Assembly (NCBI RefSeq): GCF_038024065.1
Contig: NZ_CP150667.1
Span: forward strand, 62,001 to 126,000
Length of the DNA: 64,000 nucleotides
DNA from: Polaribacter sejongensis
Lineage (GTDB): Bacteria > Bacteroidota > Bacteroidia > Flavobacteriales > Flavobacteriaceae
Reading direction: 5' to 3'
The position numbers and the translations under genes were made by a program. The notes under the pieces were generated by a model that did not search any database, was not told where the DNA came from, and worked only from the letters and a program-made list of their open reading frames with translations. Of the stretch, positions 16,718-26,112 are shown one piece after another (the stretch's first letter is position 1; every line of letters starts with the position of its first letter).

Positions 16718-17676
16718 TATTTGAGTTAGTCATTTAGTTTCCGTATCTTATAGCTTTAAAACATTGATATATGGATAATTTTGAAGGTCAAGATATACTA
16801 AACTTTATAAAAGAACTACCAAATGATGAAGCCTGTAAAGCTTATTTATCAAAAATAAAATGGCAGGATGGTTTTAAATGTAGTAAATGTGGACATACAA
16901 AAGGTTGTGAAAAAGCTGGATATAATTATCACTGTTATGCTTGCCATCATGTAGAAAGTGCTACTGCAAATACACTTTTTCATAAAGTTAAATTTGGATT
17001 GCAAAAAGCGTTTTGTGTTGCTTTTGAAATGAGTACAAATAGTAAAAGTACTTCAAGTATTCAAATGGGTAAACGCTTTAGTATTCGTCAAGGAACTGCA
17101 TGGTATTTTATGCAAAAAGTTCGTAAAGCAATGAAAAGTAGTCAAAAATATCCTCTAGAAACCTTAATTCATGTTGATGAGTTTACTGTTGGAGGAAAAG
17201 AAGAAGGAAAACAAGGTAGGAGTTACGATACAAAAAAGAAAAAAGCCGTAATTGCAGTAGAATTAACAGATAACAATAAGGTGAAAAGAGTTTACATTAA
17301 ATCTATAAACGACTATTCTGCAAAATCATTAACACCAATTTTTGAAGAACACATAAGTAAATCTGCTAAAATAATAACAGATAAATGGAGAGGATATGAA
17401 CCTTTGAAAGAAGTTTATAACATTGAGCAAATCTATAGTAATAATGGTGCTAACTTTAAACAATTACATGTCATGATTATGCAAGTTAAGTCTTGGCTTA
17501 GAGCAATACCAACTCATGTAAGTAAATGGCATATTCAAGCTTATTTTGATGAATTTTGTTTTAGAATTAATAGATCTCAATTTCAGAAAAGTATATTTCA
17601 TAAAACAATTGAAAGAATGGTAGTTGCCAAACCAGTTTATCAAAATCAAATAAAACAGAAGCTAAACGTATAACTC
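16718..17676 (+). mobile_element. IS1595-family insertion sequence inside the RAYT gene
   Basis: About 959 bp between two copies of the 8-bp direct repeat AATAAAAT (16710-16717 and 17677-17684), the target-site duplication size known for IS1595 elements. Imperfect terminal inverted repeats: GAGTTAGTCATTTAGTTTCC (16723 onward) against the complement of 17654-17676, 17 of 23 positions matching. Five bases (TATTT) lie between the left duplication and the left inverted repeat, so the exact left end is uncertain by that amount. Contains one transposase gene, apparently intact. Confidence 0.88.
16771..17673 (+). CDS. IS1595-family transposase
   Basis: 300 aa. N-terminal zinc ribbon CxxC...CxxC (Cys37, Cys40, Cys55, Cys58), then a DDE-type catalytic domain of the ISXO2-like kind: HVDEFTVGGKEEGKQGR (Asp136), IITDKWRGYEPL (Asp204) and the C-terminal HVSKWHIQAYFDEFCFRINR block (about 249-268), which is strongly conserved in the family. 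No frameshift or stop, so it may still be active. The stop codon is three bases inside the right end of the element. This insertion split the RAYT gene lying between GH65 and the next GH13 gene. Confidence 0.94.
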   Translation: MDNFEGQDILNFIKELPNDEACKAYLSKIKWQDGFKCSKCGHTKGCEKAGYNYHCYACHHVESATANTLFHKVKFGLQKAFCVAFEMSTNSKSTSSIQMGKRFSIRQGTAWYFMQKVRKAMKSSQKYPLETLIHVDEFTVGGKEEGKQGRSYDTKKKKAVIAVELTDNNKVKRVYIKSINDYSAKSLTPIFEEHISKSAKIITDKWRGYEPLKEVYNIEQIYSNNGANFKQLHVMIMQVKSWLRAIPTHVSKWHIQAYFDEFCFRINRSQFQKSIFHKTIERMVVAKPVYQNQIKQKLNV

Positions 17677-18039
17677 AATAAAATAAATTTAGAGAAATTA
17701 TCTCAACCTTTTTCTAACTTATTTAATGCTTATACAAAGGCAATAAATAAAAAGTACAACAGAGAAGGTAGTTTGTTTAAAGTTAGATTTAAACGTAATA
17801 GAATTAAGGATTTAAAATATTTAAGAAATGTAATTTTATATATTCATTTAAATCCTCTTAAACATGGTTTTACAGATAATTATCAAGAATATTTATATTC
17901 TTCTTATAAATCTATTTTATCATCAAAACCAACAATTTTGAAGAGAGAAGAAGTGATTGAATTTTTTGATGATAAAGATAATTTTATTCATGTTCATAAA
18001 GAAAATGAACAAAGTGATAATTTTGAAGAAATTGAATAA
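17677..18039 (+). pseudogene. 3' part of the split RAYT transposase
   Basis: Continuous frame from the right target duplication: NKINLEKLSQPFSNLFNAY, then NREGSLFKVRFKRNRI and YLRNVILYIHLNPLKHG. The YIHLNP block is the hallmark C-terminal half of Y1/RAYT transposases. There is no good start codon of its own (only a TTG at 17773), confirming that it is the tail of the gene beginning at 16488. The last 30 residues are acidic and unlike the core. Followed 15 bp later by the second REP palindrome. Confidence 0.88.
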
Positions 18040-18052
18040 ATAGTAACAAAGC

Positions 18053-18085
18053 AAACCTCAAAGGTTTTTAAAACCTTTGAGGTTT
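18053..18085. repeat. REP-like palindrome, copy 2
   Basis: Same 29-bp palindrome as at 16435-16463, here with two extra pairing bases on each side (AAACCTC at the left, GAGGTTT at the right). It lies between the RAYT 3' fragment and the next GH13 gene. Confidence 0.8.
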
Positions 18086-18097
18086 AAATAGGATAAA

Positions 18098-20050
18098 ATG
18101 AAACTATTAAAATACAACCATTTAAATGTTCTTATAATTTCTGTTATTGTATTTTTGTTTTCATGCCAAAAACGAGAACAAAATAAAATGGAGGTTACTA
18201 AGGAAATTACAGCAGTAATAAACGAAATTGAAAGAGTAGAACCACCAAATTGGTTTGTGGGTTTTAAGGATACTTCGTTGCAATTATTAGTAAAAGAAGA
18301 AAATATTGGTGATGCAATACCTTCTATTTCTTATCAAGGAGTTACTATCGAAAAAGTACACAAAGCTAGAAGTAATAATTATTTATTTATCGATTTAAAA
18401 ATTGATGAGTCTACAGAAGTAGGGGAATTTAATATCGATTTTACTTTTGCAGATAGCACAAAAAAAACACATACGTACGAGTTAAAATCAAGAGATAAAA
18501 AGTCGGACGATTTTATAGGTTTTAATAGTTCTGATGCTATTTATTTAATTACTCCAGATCGTTTTGCAAACGGAGATGATTCTAATAATATCAATACAGC
18601 ATTAAAAGAAACAGATATAGACCGTTCTGATAATTACAAGCGTCATGGAGGCGATATACAAGGAATTATAAATCACATAGATTATATTTCAGACCTTGGT
18701 TTTACAACTGTTTGGCCAACGCCAGTTCTTTTAAATGATATGGCAGAAAGTTCGTATCATGGCTATGCAATTACAGATTATTATAAAGTAGATTCTCGTT
18801 TCGGAAATTTATCAGAATATAAAGAGTTAGCTTATAAATTAAGAGAAAAAGACATGAAATTAATCATGGACCAAGTTGCAAATCATTGTGGAATTGGGCA
18901 TTGGTGGATGGAAGATTTACCTTTTGGTGATTGGTTAAACAATCAAAAAAATTATGAGGACAATATAGATAATTGGAACAATGAAACCAATATTGGGTCT
19001 AACCATAGAAGAACTACAAATCAAGATATATACGTATCAAAAGCAGATTTAAAAGGAAATAATGAAGGATGGTTTACACCTGCAATGCCAGATTTAAATC
19101 AGCGAAATCCGTTTTTAGCAAAGTATATTATTCAAAATAGTATTTGGTGGATAGAAACGTTGGGTTTAGGAGGTATTAGACAAGATACGTATCCATATCC
19201 AGACAAAAACTTTATGAGTGATTGGGCAGGTGCTATTATGCATGAGTACCCTAATTTCTCTATAGTGGGAGAAGAGTGGAGCTACAATCCGTTAATTGTT
19301 GGGTATTGGCAAAGAGGTGCAAATAACAGAGATGGTTATGAGTCTAACTTAAAATCTCCGATGGATTTTCCAATGCAAAAAGCCATTGTAGAAGGTATTA
19401 ATGAAGAAGAAGAATGGGACAAAGGTTTGATAAAACTATATGAAGGTTTAGCCAATGATTTTCATTATGCATCTCCAAAAGATGTGTTTGTCTTTTTAGA
19501 TAATCATGATAAAACAAGAGTTTTTACAGAGCTTTGGGAAGATACCTCAAAAGTAAAAATGGGATTGAGTTATATGTTAACCTTACCAAGAATTCCTCAA
19601 ATTTATTACGGTACAGAAATTCTAATGAATGATTCTGCAAACCCCGGAGATCATGGTTTAATACGAAGTGATTTTCCAGGAGGTTTTAAAGATGATGCTG
19701 TAAATGCTTTTACTGGTGAAGGATTAAATGAATACCAAAAAGACATGCAATCTTTTATTACAAAGATTTTGAATTATCGAAAAGATAGTAAAGCAATTCA
19801 TGATGGTAAAACCATTCATTTTGCTCCTTTCATGGGGACTTATTTCTTGTTTAGAACAAAGGGTGATGAAACGGTTGTAAATATTATCAATAAAAATATT
19901 GAACCAATTACAATAGATTTAAAACGATTTGAAGAGGTTGGATTAGAGGGTAAAACCTTAAAAAACATTATTACGGGCGATACTTTTATTTGGGGAAATG
20001 AAATTCATTTATCAGAAAAAGGTAGTGTTCTTTTAACAACAAAAATATAA
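18098..20050 (+). CDS. GH13 neopullulanase/cyclomaltodextrinase-type lipoprotein (SusA-like)
   Basis: 650 aa. Lipoprotein signal (VIVFLFSC, lipidated Cys23). An N-terminal cyclomaltodextrinase-type Ig domain (about 45-135) is followed by a GH13 barrel beginning DAIYLITPDRFANGD (146-160). Catalytic triad: Asp363 in GGIRQD, Glu392 in VGEEW, Asp471 in LDNHD. Region I is MDQVANH. The protein should be anchored in the periplasm or outer membrane and cleave maltodextrins or cyclodextrins after SusCD import, like SusA of Bacteroides. First of five glycosidase genes in a row on the plus strand with short gaps, probably one operon with the upstream maltose genes before the insertions. Confidence 0.9.
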   Translation: MKLLKYNHLNVLIISVIVFLFSCQKREQNKMEVTKEITAVINEIERVEPPNWFVGFKDTSLQLLVKEENIGDAIPSISYQGVTIEKVHKARSNNYLFIDLKIDESTEVGEFNIDFTFADSTKKTHTYELKSRDKKSDDFIGFNSSDAIYLITPDRFANGDDSNNINTALKETDIDRSDNYKRHGGDIQGIINHIDYISDLGFTTVWPTPVLLNDMAESSYHGYAITDYYKVDSRFGNLSEYKELAYKLREKDMKLIMDQVANHCGIGHWWMEDLPFGDWLNNQKNYEDNIDNWNNETNIGSNHRRTTNQDIYVSKADLKGNNEGWFTPAMPDLNQRNPFLAKYIIQNSIWWIETLGLGGIRQDTYPYPDKNFMSDWAGAIMHEYPNFSIVGEEWSYNPLIVGYWQRGANNRDGYESNLKSPMDFPMQKAIVEGINEEEEWDKGLIKLYEGLANDFHYASPKDVFVFLDNHDKTRVFTELWEDTSKVKMGLSYMLTLPRIPQIYYGTEILMNDSANPGDHGLIRSDFPGGFKDDAVNAFTGEGLNEYQKDMQSFITKILNYRKDSKAIHDGKTIHFAPFMGTYFLFRTKGDETVVNIINKNIEPITIDLKRFEEVGLEGKTLKNIITGDTFIWGNEIHLSEKGSVLLTTKI

Positions 20051-20090
20051 GTAGTACGGTCTAAACCTTTTGGGTTTTTAAACATAAAAT

Positions 20091-22511
20091 ATGAAGAATT
20101 ATAAAATATTTTTTTTATTACTTTTTATAACAACTTTTTCATTTTCACAGAATACAGACAGAGTTTTTAAAAGCATAAAACAAACAGCTAATGGTTTTAA
20201 TATTAATGTGAATGATGGTTTGTACATTGTTACATTTTTAAATACAAAAATTGTAGAAACTAGCTTTATTCCTACTGGTGAGGAGCAGGTTAAAGAATCT
20301 CATGCGGTAGTTTTAAAACCATCAGAAGTAGATATTACTCATGTAATTAGTGCAAACGAAAGTAATTTCTTTTCTGAAGGAATTTCGGTACTTGTAAAAC
20401 ACAAACCTTTTCAAATTATTTATACCTATAATGATGAGGTTGTTACCTCAGAAAAAACCGGGTATTTTAAGTCGGAACACCAACCAATGGATTTGGTTAG
20501 AGGCAATATTGTTGCCGACAAAACGGAAAAAATTGAATTCAATTTAACTTCAGATGAGGTTTTATATGGTGCAGGATCAAGAGCTTTGGGCATGAATAGA
20601 AGAGGTAACAGATTGCCACTCTATAATAGAGCACAGTATGGTTATGAAACGCATGCGGAGTTAATGAACTTTACAATTCCTTTGGTTATTTCATCAAAAA
20701 AATACATGCTTCATTTTGATAATGCTCCTATTGGTTATTTAGATTTAGACAGTAAAAAAGACAATTCTTTAACGTATGAAACCATTTCAGGAAGAAAAAC
20801 GTATCAAGTTATTGTTGGTGATTCCTGGATCGATTTGGTAAACAATTATACCGATTTAACAGGGAAACAACCATTACCAGCTCGTTGGACTTTAGGTAAC
20901 TTTTCAAGTAGATTTGGTTACCATTCACAACAAGAAACAGAAGCGACTATTGCTAAATTTAAAGAAGAAAAAATACCAGTAGATGCTGTAATTTTAGACT
21001 TGTATTGGTTTGGAAAAGAGTTACAAGGAACCATGGGGAATTTGGAGGTTTACAAAGATTCTTTTCCTGATATGAAAGGAATGATTTCTGGACTTAAAGA
21101 CAAAGGTGTAAAAACAGTTTTAATTACAGAACCTTTTATTTTATCCACTTCTAAAAAGTGGGATGAAGCTGCAGCAAAACATGTTTTAGCAACAGATTCA
21201 ATCGGGAATCCCGCAAAATATGATTTCTATTTTGGAAATACAGGTATTGTAGATATTTACAAAAAAGAAGGAAGAGAATGGTTCTGGAACATATATAAAG
21301 AACTAGTAGAATTAGGAGCAAAAGGACTTTGGGGAGATTTAGGAGAGCCAGAAGTTTTGCCTTCTTGGGTGAATTTTGAAAATAAAACAGCAGATGAAAT
21401 TCATAATATTTACGGGCATGATTGGGCACGTTTAATTTTTGAAGGCTATCAAAAAGAGTTTTCAAATGAAAGACCTTTTATTTTAATGCGAGCAGGTTAT
21501 TCTGGTTCGCAACGTTTTGGCATGATTTCTTGGTCTGGAGACGTTAACAGAACTTGGGGAGGATTGCAGTCTCAACCAGAAATTGCATTACAAATGGGGA
21601 TGCAAGGTTTGGGATACATGCATTCTGATTTAGGTGGATTTGCAGGCGCAAATTTAAATGATAATTTATATATCCGTTGGTTGCAATATGGTGTTTTTCA
21701 ACCAATATTTAGACCTCATGCTCAAGAAGATGTTGCTAGTGAACCTGTTTTTAGAAGTGAAAGAGCCAAGAGATTGACCAAGAAAGCCATTGAATTACGT
21801 TATAAATTATTGCCATATAATTACAATGTAGCATTTGATAACAATCAAAAAGGAACGCCATTGATGCGTCCTATTTTCTTTGAAGAAGACGATGAAAAGT
21901 TGATGACTAATTCAACTACATACCTTTGGGGAAATGATTTTTTAATCACACCAATTTTAAAAGATTCGGTAGCAACCAAAGAAGTTTATTTTCCAAGTAC
22001 TGCCAATTGGTTTAATTTTTATACAGATGAAAAAGTTGTTGGTGGACAAACAAAATCAGTTGAATTAGAGGAAGCAACAATTCCTACGTATGTAAGAGGA
22101 GGTGCTTTTATACCGATGGCAAAATTAGAACAGACTACAGATGCTTATAAAGGTGATGTTTTAGAAGTTCATTATTATTTTGACGCTTCGGTTAAAGAAA
22201 GTAAAAGAACGCTTTATAATGACAATGGTTTGCTTTCTAATGCATTTGAAAAAGGAGCTTATGAAATTCTAGAATTTGAATCTGAATTAACCAAAGGTTG
22301 CTTAGAGTTTGAAATGAAAGCAGGATTTGGTGAAAATTGGAATCCAGAACAAAAAGAAATTACGTTGGTATTACATAATATCAACTGGAATCCTAAAAAG
22401 GTAAAAGTTGATGGAAAAAGAAAACGAATTTCATCAGAAAAAAATATGCTTACAATTCCATTAAAATGGAATCCTAATAAAGAATTAAAAGTAAAAATAT
22501 CATTAAAATAA
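20091..22511 (+). CDS. GH31 alpha-glucosidase-type enzyme, secreted
   Basis: 806 aa, Sec signal peptide MKNYKIFFLLLFITTFSFSQ without lipobox, so periplasmic or exported. N-terminal galactose-mutarotase-like domain (about 25-255), TIM barrel with VDAVILDLYWFG (297-308), nucleophile Asp416 in KGLWGDLGEPE (GH31 pattern WxDxxEP) and acid/base Asp484 in SGDVNRTWGG, then C-terminal beta domains. Likely releases glucose from alpha-glucan oligosaccharide ends, including alpha-1,6 linkages. The GH31 family also holds alpha-xylosidases and glucan lyases; the starch context favours alpha-glucosidase. Starts 40 bp after the previous gene. Confidence 0.87.
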   Translation: MKNYKIFFLLLFITTFSFSQNTDRVFKSIKQTANGFNINVNDGLYIVTFLNTKIVETSFIPTGEEQVKESHAVVLKPSEVDITHVISANESNFFSEGISVLVKHKPFQIIYTYNDEVVTSEKTGYFKSEHQPMDLVRGNIVADKTEKIEFNLTSDEVLYGAGSRALGMNRRGNRLPLYNRAQYGYETHAELMNFTIPLVISSKKYMLHFDNAPIGYLDLDSKKDNSLTYETISGRKTYQVIVGDSWIDLVNNYTDLTGKQPLPARWTLGNFSSRFGYHSQQETEATIAKFKEEKIPVDAVILDLYWFGKELQGTMGNLEVYKDSFPDMKGMISGLKDKGVKTVLITEPFILSTSKKWDEAAAKHVLATDSIGNPAKYDFYFGNTGIVDIYKKEGREWFWNIYKELVELGAKGLWGDLGEPEVLPSWVNFENKTADEIHNIYGHDWARLIFEGYQKEFSNERPFILMRAGYSGSQRFGMISWSGDVNRTWGGLQSQPEIALQMGMQGLGYMHSDLGGFAGANLNDNLYIRWLQYGVFQPIFRPHAQEDVASEPVFRSERAKRLTKKAIELRYKLLPYNYNVAFDNNQKGTPLMRPIFFEEDDEKLMTNSTTYLWGNDFLITPILKDSVATKEVYFPSTANWFNFYTDEKVVGGQTKSVELEEATIPTYVRGGAFIPMAKLEQTTDAYKGDVLEVHYYFDASVKESKRTLYNDNGLLSNAFEKGAYEILEFESELTKGCLEFEMKAGFGENWNPEQKEITLVLHNINWNPKKVKVDGKRKRISSEKNMLTIPLKWNPNKELKVKISLK

Positions 22512-22521
22512 AAAATCAATT

Positions 22522-24399
22522 ATGAAAAAAATATACAGCGTTATATCTGTTTCAGTTTTAGCAATAATAATTGGTTGTTCAACAGAAAAAACACCAAAAA
22601 CTAAGAAGATGAATACAAATCAAGAGAAAAAAACAGTGGTTTATCAGGTATTTACACGATTATTCGGTAATACAAATACCACTAATAAACCTTGGGGAAC
22701 TATTGAAGAAAATGGTGTTGGTAAATTCAATGATTTTACAGATAAAGCCTTGTCTGAAATTAAAGATTTGGGTGTTACACATATTTGGTACACAGGTGTT
22801 CCTCACCATGATGTAATTAGAGATTATACAGAGTTTGGCATTTCAAATGATGATCCAGATATTGTAAAAGGTAGAGCAGGATCTCCGTATGCGGTTAAGG
22901 ATTATTATAATGTAAATCCAGATTTAGCAGTAAATGTAGAAAACAGATTAGAAGAATTTGAGGCTTTAATAGTGCGTTCTCATAAAAACGGATTAAAGGT
23001 AATTATAGATATTGTACCAAATCACGTTGCTAGAAATTATCAAAGCTTATCTAACCCAGAAGGAACCAAAGACTTTGGTGCAGATGATGATAAAACAGTG
23101 GAGTATGATGTAGATAATAATTTTTATTATGTGCCTAATGAAGCTTTTCAAGTACCAGACTTTTTAAATGGATATGCACCTTTAGGCGGAGAAAAAAATC
23201 CGTTATCAGATAATAAATTTGATGAAAATCCAGCAAAATGGACAGGTAATGGTTCACGAGCTGCAAAACCTCATTTTAATGATTGGTATGAAACTGTAAA
23301 AGTAAATTATGGTGTTTCTCCTGAAGGTAAAAAAGATTTTGAAGAATTACCAGAAGGTTTTGATAATGAAGACTACAAAAAACACTTTGAATTTTGGCAA
23401 GATAAAAAAGTACCTAGCTCTTGGGTTAAATTTAGAGATATTGCATTGTATTGGACCGCAAAAGGTGTAGATGGATTTAGATATGATATGGCAGAAATGG
23501 TGCCTGTTGAATTCTGGAGTTTTATGAATTCTGCTATTAAAATGAAAAATGCAGATGCTTTTCTATTGGCAGAAGTGTACAACCCAAATGAATATAGAAA
23601 TTACATCAGAAAAGGGAAAATGGATTATTTATATGACAAAGTGCAGTTGTATGATACCATAAAAAATATTATGCAAGGTCATGGATTAACAGATCATATT
23701 GCGCCAATTCAAGAAGATTTAAAAGATATTGAACACAATATGTTGCATTTCTTAGAAAACCATGATGAGCAAAGAATTGCAAGTCCAGAATTTGCGGGAG
23801 ATCCTTTAAAAGGAAAACCAGCAATGGTGGTTTCTGCAACAATTTCTACGGCACCAACAATGGTGTATTTCGGACAAGAATTAGGAGAGCCTGGAGCAGA
23901 AAATGCAGGATTTGGAAGTCCATCTAGAACTTCTATTTTCGATTATATTGGTGTGCCAACTTTACAACGTTGGGTAAATGGTAAAGAGTATGATGGCGGG
24001 CAATCTACGGATCAAGAAAAATCATTAAGAGATTTTTACAAAAGATTATTAAACTTTACCATTAAAAGTGATGCCTTAATGGGCGAGTACCAAGATATTC
24101 ATCATTTTAATCGTCAGCATACAGAATGGTATAATGATAGAGTTTCTTCTTTTGTACGTTACAGCGATGATGAAAAATTAATTATAGTTTCTAACTTTAA
24201 TGCAAATGATACCTATGGATTTGAGTTAGGTTTACCTCAAGATATTATTACAAAATGGAATTTAAAAGATGGCGAATACCAAGTAGAAGATCAATTGTAT
24301 AAAGAGTATTCATCAACTTTAAAAGTAGAAAACGGAGAAGCTAGAGTTAGAGTAGATCTAAAACCATTAGAATCTTTTATACTTAAAGTTAAATATTAA
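22522..24399 (+). CDS. GH13 alpha-amylase family lipoprotein
   Basis: 625 aa. Lipoprotein signal (LAIIIGC, Cys19). The catalytic barrel starts KKTVVYQVFTRLFGN (36-50). Region I is IIDIVPNH (161-168). Catalytic residues: Asp322 in GVDGFRYD, Glu351 in LLAEVYN, Asp415 in FLENHDEQR. A long insert between region I and region II contains FYYVPNEAFQVPDFLNGY. Starts 10 bp after GH31, so translationally close. Predicted endo- or exo-amylase of the periplasm; not identical in type to the other GH13s here, so probably a different linkage or product length. Confidence 0.88.
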   Translation: MKKIYSVISVSVLAIIIGCSTEKTPKTKKMNTNQEKKTVVYQVFTRLFGNTNTTNKPWGTIEENGVGKFNDFTDKALSEIKDLGVTHIWYTGVPHHDVIRDYTEFGISNDDPDIVKGRAGSPYAVKDYYNVNPDLAVNVENRLEEFEALIVRSHKNGLKVIIDIVPNHVARNYQSLSNPEGTKDFGADDDKTVEYDVDNNFYYVPNEAFQVPDFLNGYAPLGGEKNPLSDNKFDENPAKWTGNGSRAAKPHFNDWYETVKVNYGVSPEGKKDFEELPEGFDNEDYKKHFEFWQDKKVPSSWVKFRDIALYWTAKGVDGFRYDMAEMVPVEFWSFMNSAIKMKNADAFLLAEVYNPNEYRNYIRKGKMDYLYDKVQLYDTIKNIMQGHGLTDHIAPIQEDLKDIEHNMLHFLENHDEQRIASPEFAGDPLKGKPAMVVSATISTAPTMVYFGQELGEPGAENAGFGSPSRTSIFDYIGVPTLQRWVNGKEYDGGQSTDQEKSLRDFYKRLLNFTIKSDALMGEYQDIHHFNRQHTEWYNDRVSSFVRYSDDEKLIIVSNFNANDTYGFELGLPQDIITKWNLKDGEYQVEDQLYKEYSSTLKVENGEARVRVDLKPLESFILKVKY

Positions 24400-24405
24400 T
24401 AACAT

Positions 24406-24438
24406 AAACCTCAAAGGGGTTTAAAATCTTTGAGATTT
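24406..24438. repeat. Degenerate REP-like palindrome, copy 3
   Basis: 33-bp sequence beginning AAACCTCAAAGG and ending CTTTGAGATTT, the same length and layout as the copies at 16435 and 18053 but with several substitutions, in the gap between two GH13 genes. An even weaker relic (AAACC-TTTTG-GGTTT) is at 20063-20077. Confidence 0.6.
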
Positions 24439-24456
24439 AAAACATAAAATATAATT

Positions 24457-26109
24457 ATGAAGAACCTTGTTTTTTTCATCTTGTTAGCAACTATTATTAG
24501 TTGTAAAGAAAATTCATCAAAAGAAAGAGTAGCAACACAAACAGTTCAAAAAGAGTTTGTTTGGGAAGGCGCAAATATTTATTTTTTATTGACAGACCGT
24601 TTTAATAATGGAGATACCACCAATGATATCAATTTTGAAAGAACTAAAGAAACAGGAAAGTTACGTGGCTTTGAAGGTGGAGATATTAAAGGAATTACTC
24701 AGAAAATAAAAGAAGGTTATTTTACCAAATTAGGAATTAACGCCATTTGGATGACGCCAATTGTAGAGCAAATTCATGGAGGAACAGATGAAGGTACAGG
24801 TTTGTCTTATGGTTTTCATGGTTATTGGACAAAAGATTGGACAAGTATAGATCCGAATTTTGGAACCAAAGAAGACTTGAAAGAATTGGTAGCTATTGCG
24901 CATAAAAACGGAATTCGTATTTTATTAGATGCCGTTATCAATCACACAGGTCCAGTTACAGAAAAAGATCCGGTTTGGCCTTCAGATTGGGTAAGAACGG
25001 GACCAGCTTGTACGTATGATTCTTATGAAAATACGGTTTCTTGTACGTTGGTAGAAAATTTACCAGACATTAAAACAGAAAGTAATGAGGTTGTAGAATT
25101 GCCAATTCAGTTGGTAGAAAAGTGGAAAGCAGAAGGACGTTACGAGCAAGAAGTAAAAGAATTAGATGCCTTTTTTGCAAGAACTGGTCACCCAAGAGCA
25201 CCACGTTTTTACATTATGAAATGGTTAACGGATTATATTACAGAATTCGGAATTGATGGCTACAGAGTAGACACCGTAAAACATACAGAAGAATTTGTAT
25301 GGCAAGAATTTAAAGAAGAATGCGATGCTGCTTTTGCTATTTACAAAAAAAATAATCCTGAGAAAGTATTAGATGAAAACAACTTTTATTTAGTAGGCGA
25401 GGTGTATAATTACACTATATCAGATGGAAAGGCATTTGATTTAGGTGGAGAGAAAATTAATTATTATGACAATGCTTTTAATAGTTTAATCAATTTTGAA
25501 TTGAAATGGAATGTGAAACAAATGGCAGAAACAGCTGTTTTTCAAAAATACGATTCGCTTCTACATACAGATTTTAAAGGATACGGAATTTTAAATTATC
25601 TAACATCTCATGATGATGGGCAGCCTTTTGATAAAGAAAGAGAGCAGCCTTATAAAACGGCCACTATGTTGCTGTTAACTCCAGGAACATCTCAAGTATA
25701 TTATGGAGATGAATCTGCAAGAGATTTAACCATAAAAGGTACTGTGGGCGATGCTACTTTGCGTTCTTTTATGAATTGGGAAGACATTAAATCGAATGAA
25801 GAAACTCAGAAAATTTTAGAACATTGGCAAAAATTAGGTCAGTTTAGAGCCAATCATATGGCTGTTGGAGCAGGAAAGCATGAATTAATTTCTGAAGAAA
25901 ATGGTTTGGTTTTTTCTAGAGTTAGAAACGATGATAAAGTTGTAATCGGACTTAATTTACCACAAGGAAATAAAGAAATTATTGTTTCTTCAATCTTTAA
26001 TAATGGCGAAAAAATAAATGATTTTTACTCAAATCAAACAGTCGAAGTTAAAGAAGGAAAAGTAAGTTTTACATCAAAAGACACTGTGGTCTTATTAGAA
26101 AAAAAATAA
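24457..26109 (+). CDS. GH13 alpha-amylase family lipoprotein
   Basis: 550 aa. Lipoprotein signal (LATIISC, Cys16). The barrel starts ANIYFLLTDRFNNGDTTND (39-57). Region I is LLDAVINH. Catalytic residues: Asp272 in GIDGYRVD, Glu315 in YLVGEVYNY, Asp386 in YLTSHDDGQ. Ends with a short C-terminal beta domain (VEVKEGKVSFTSKDTVVLLEKK). A decayed copy of a similar C-terminal tail lies 2.3 kb downstream at 28375-28479. Predicted periplasmic alpha-amylase/maltodextrin hydrolase. Its stop is three bases before the GH97 start. Confidence 0.89.
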   Translation: MKNLVFFILLATIISCKENSSKERVATQTVQKEFVWEGANIYFLLTDRFNNGDTTNDINFERTKETGKLRGFEGGDIKGITQKIKEGYFTKLGINAIWMTPIVEQIHGGTDEGTGLSYGFHGYWTKDWTSIDPNFGTKEDLKELVAIAHKNGIRILLDAVINHTGPVTEKDPVWPSDWVRTGPACTYDSYENTVSCTLVENLPDIKTESNEVVELPIQLVEKWKAEGRYEQEVKELDAFFARTGHPRAPRFYIMKWLTDYITEFGIDGYRVDTVKHTEEFVWQEFKEECDAAFAIYKKNNPEKVLDENNFYLVGEVYNYTISDGKAFDLGGEKINYYDNAFNSLINFELKWNVKQMAETAVFQKYDSLLHTDFKGYGILNYLTSHDDGQPFDKEREQPYKTATMLLLTPGTSQVYYGDESARDLTIKGTVGDATLRSFMNWEDIKSNEETQKILEHWQKLGQFRANHMAVGAGKHELISEENGLVFSRVRNDDKVVIGLNLPQGNKEIIVSSIFNNGEKINDFYSNQTVEVKEGKVSFTSKDTVVLLEKK

Positions 26110-26112
26110 GTT

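Noticed and set aside
16488..16724. A 78-codon stand-alone gene
   Set aside because: It is the 5' half of the RAYT gene; the stop is supplied by the inserted IS.
17773..18039. An 88-codon stand-alone gene starting at TTG
   Set aside because: The same frame continues upstream to the target duplication and is the RAYT 3' half.
21151..21465. 104-codon minus-strand frame
   Set aside because: Antisense to the GH31 catalytic region.
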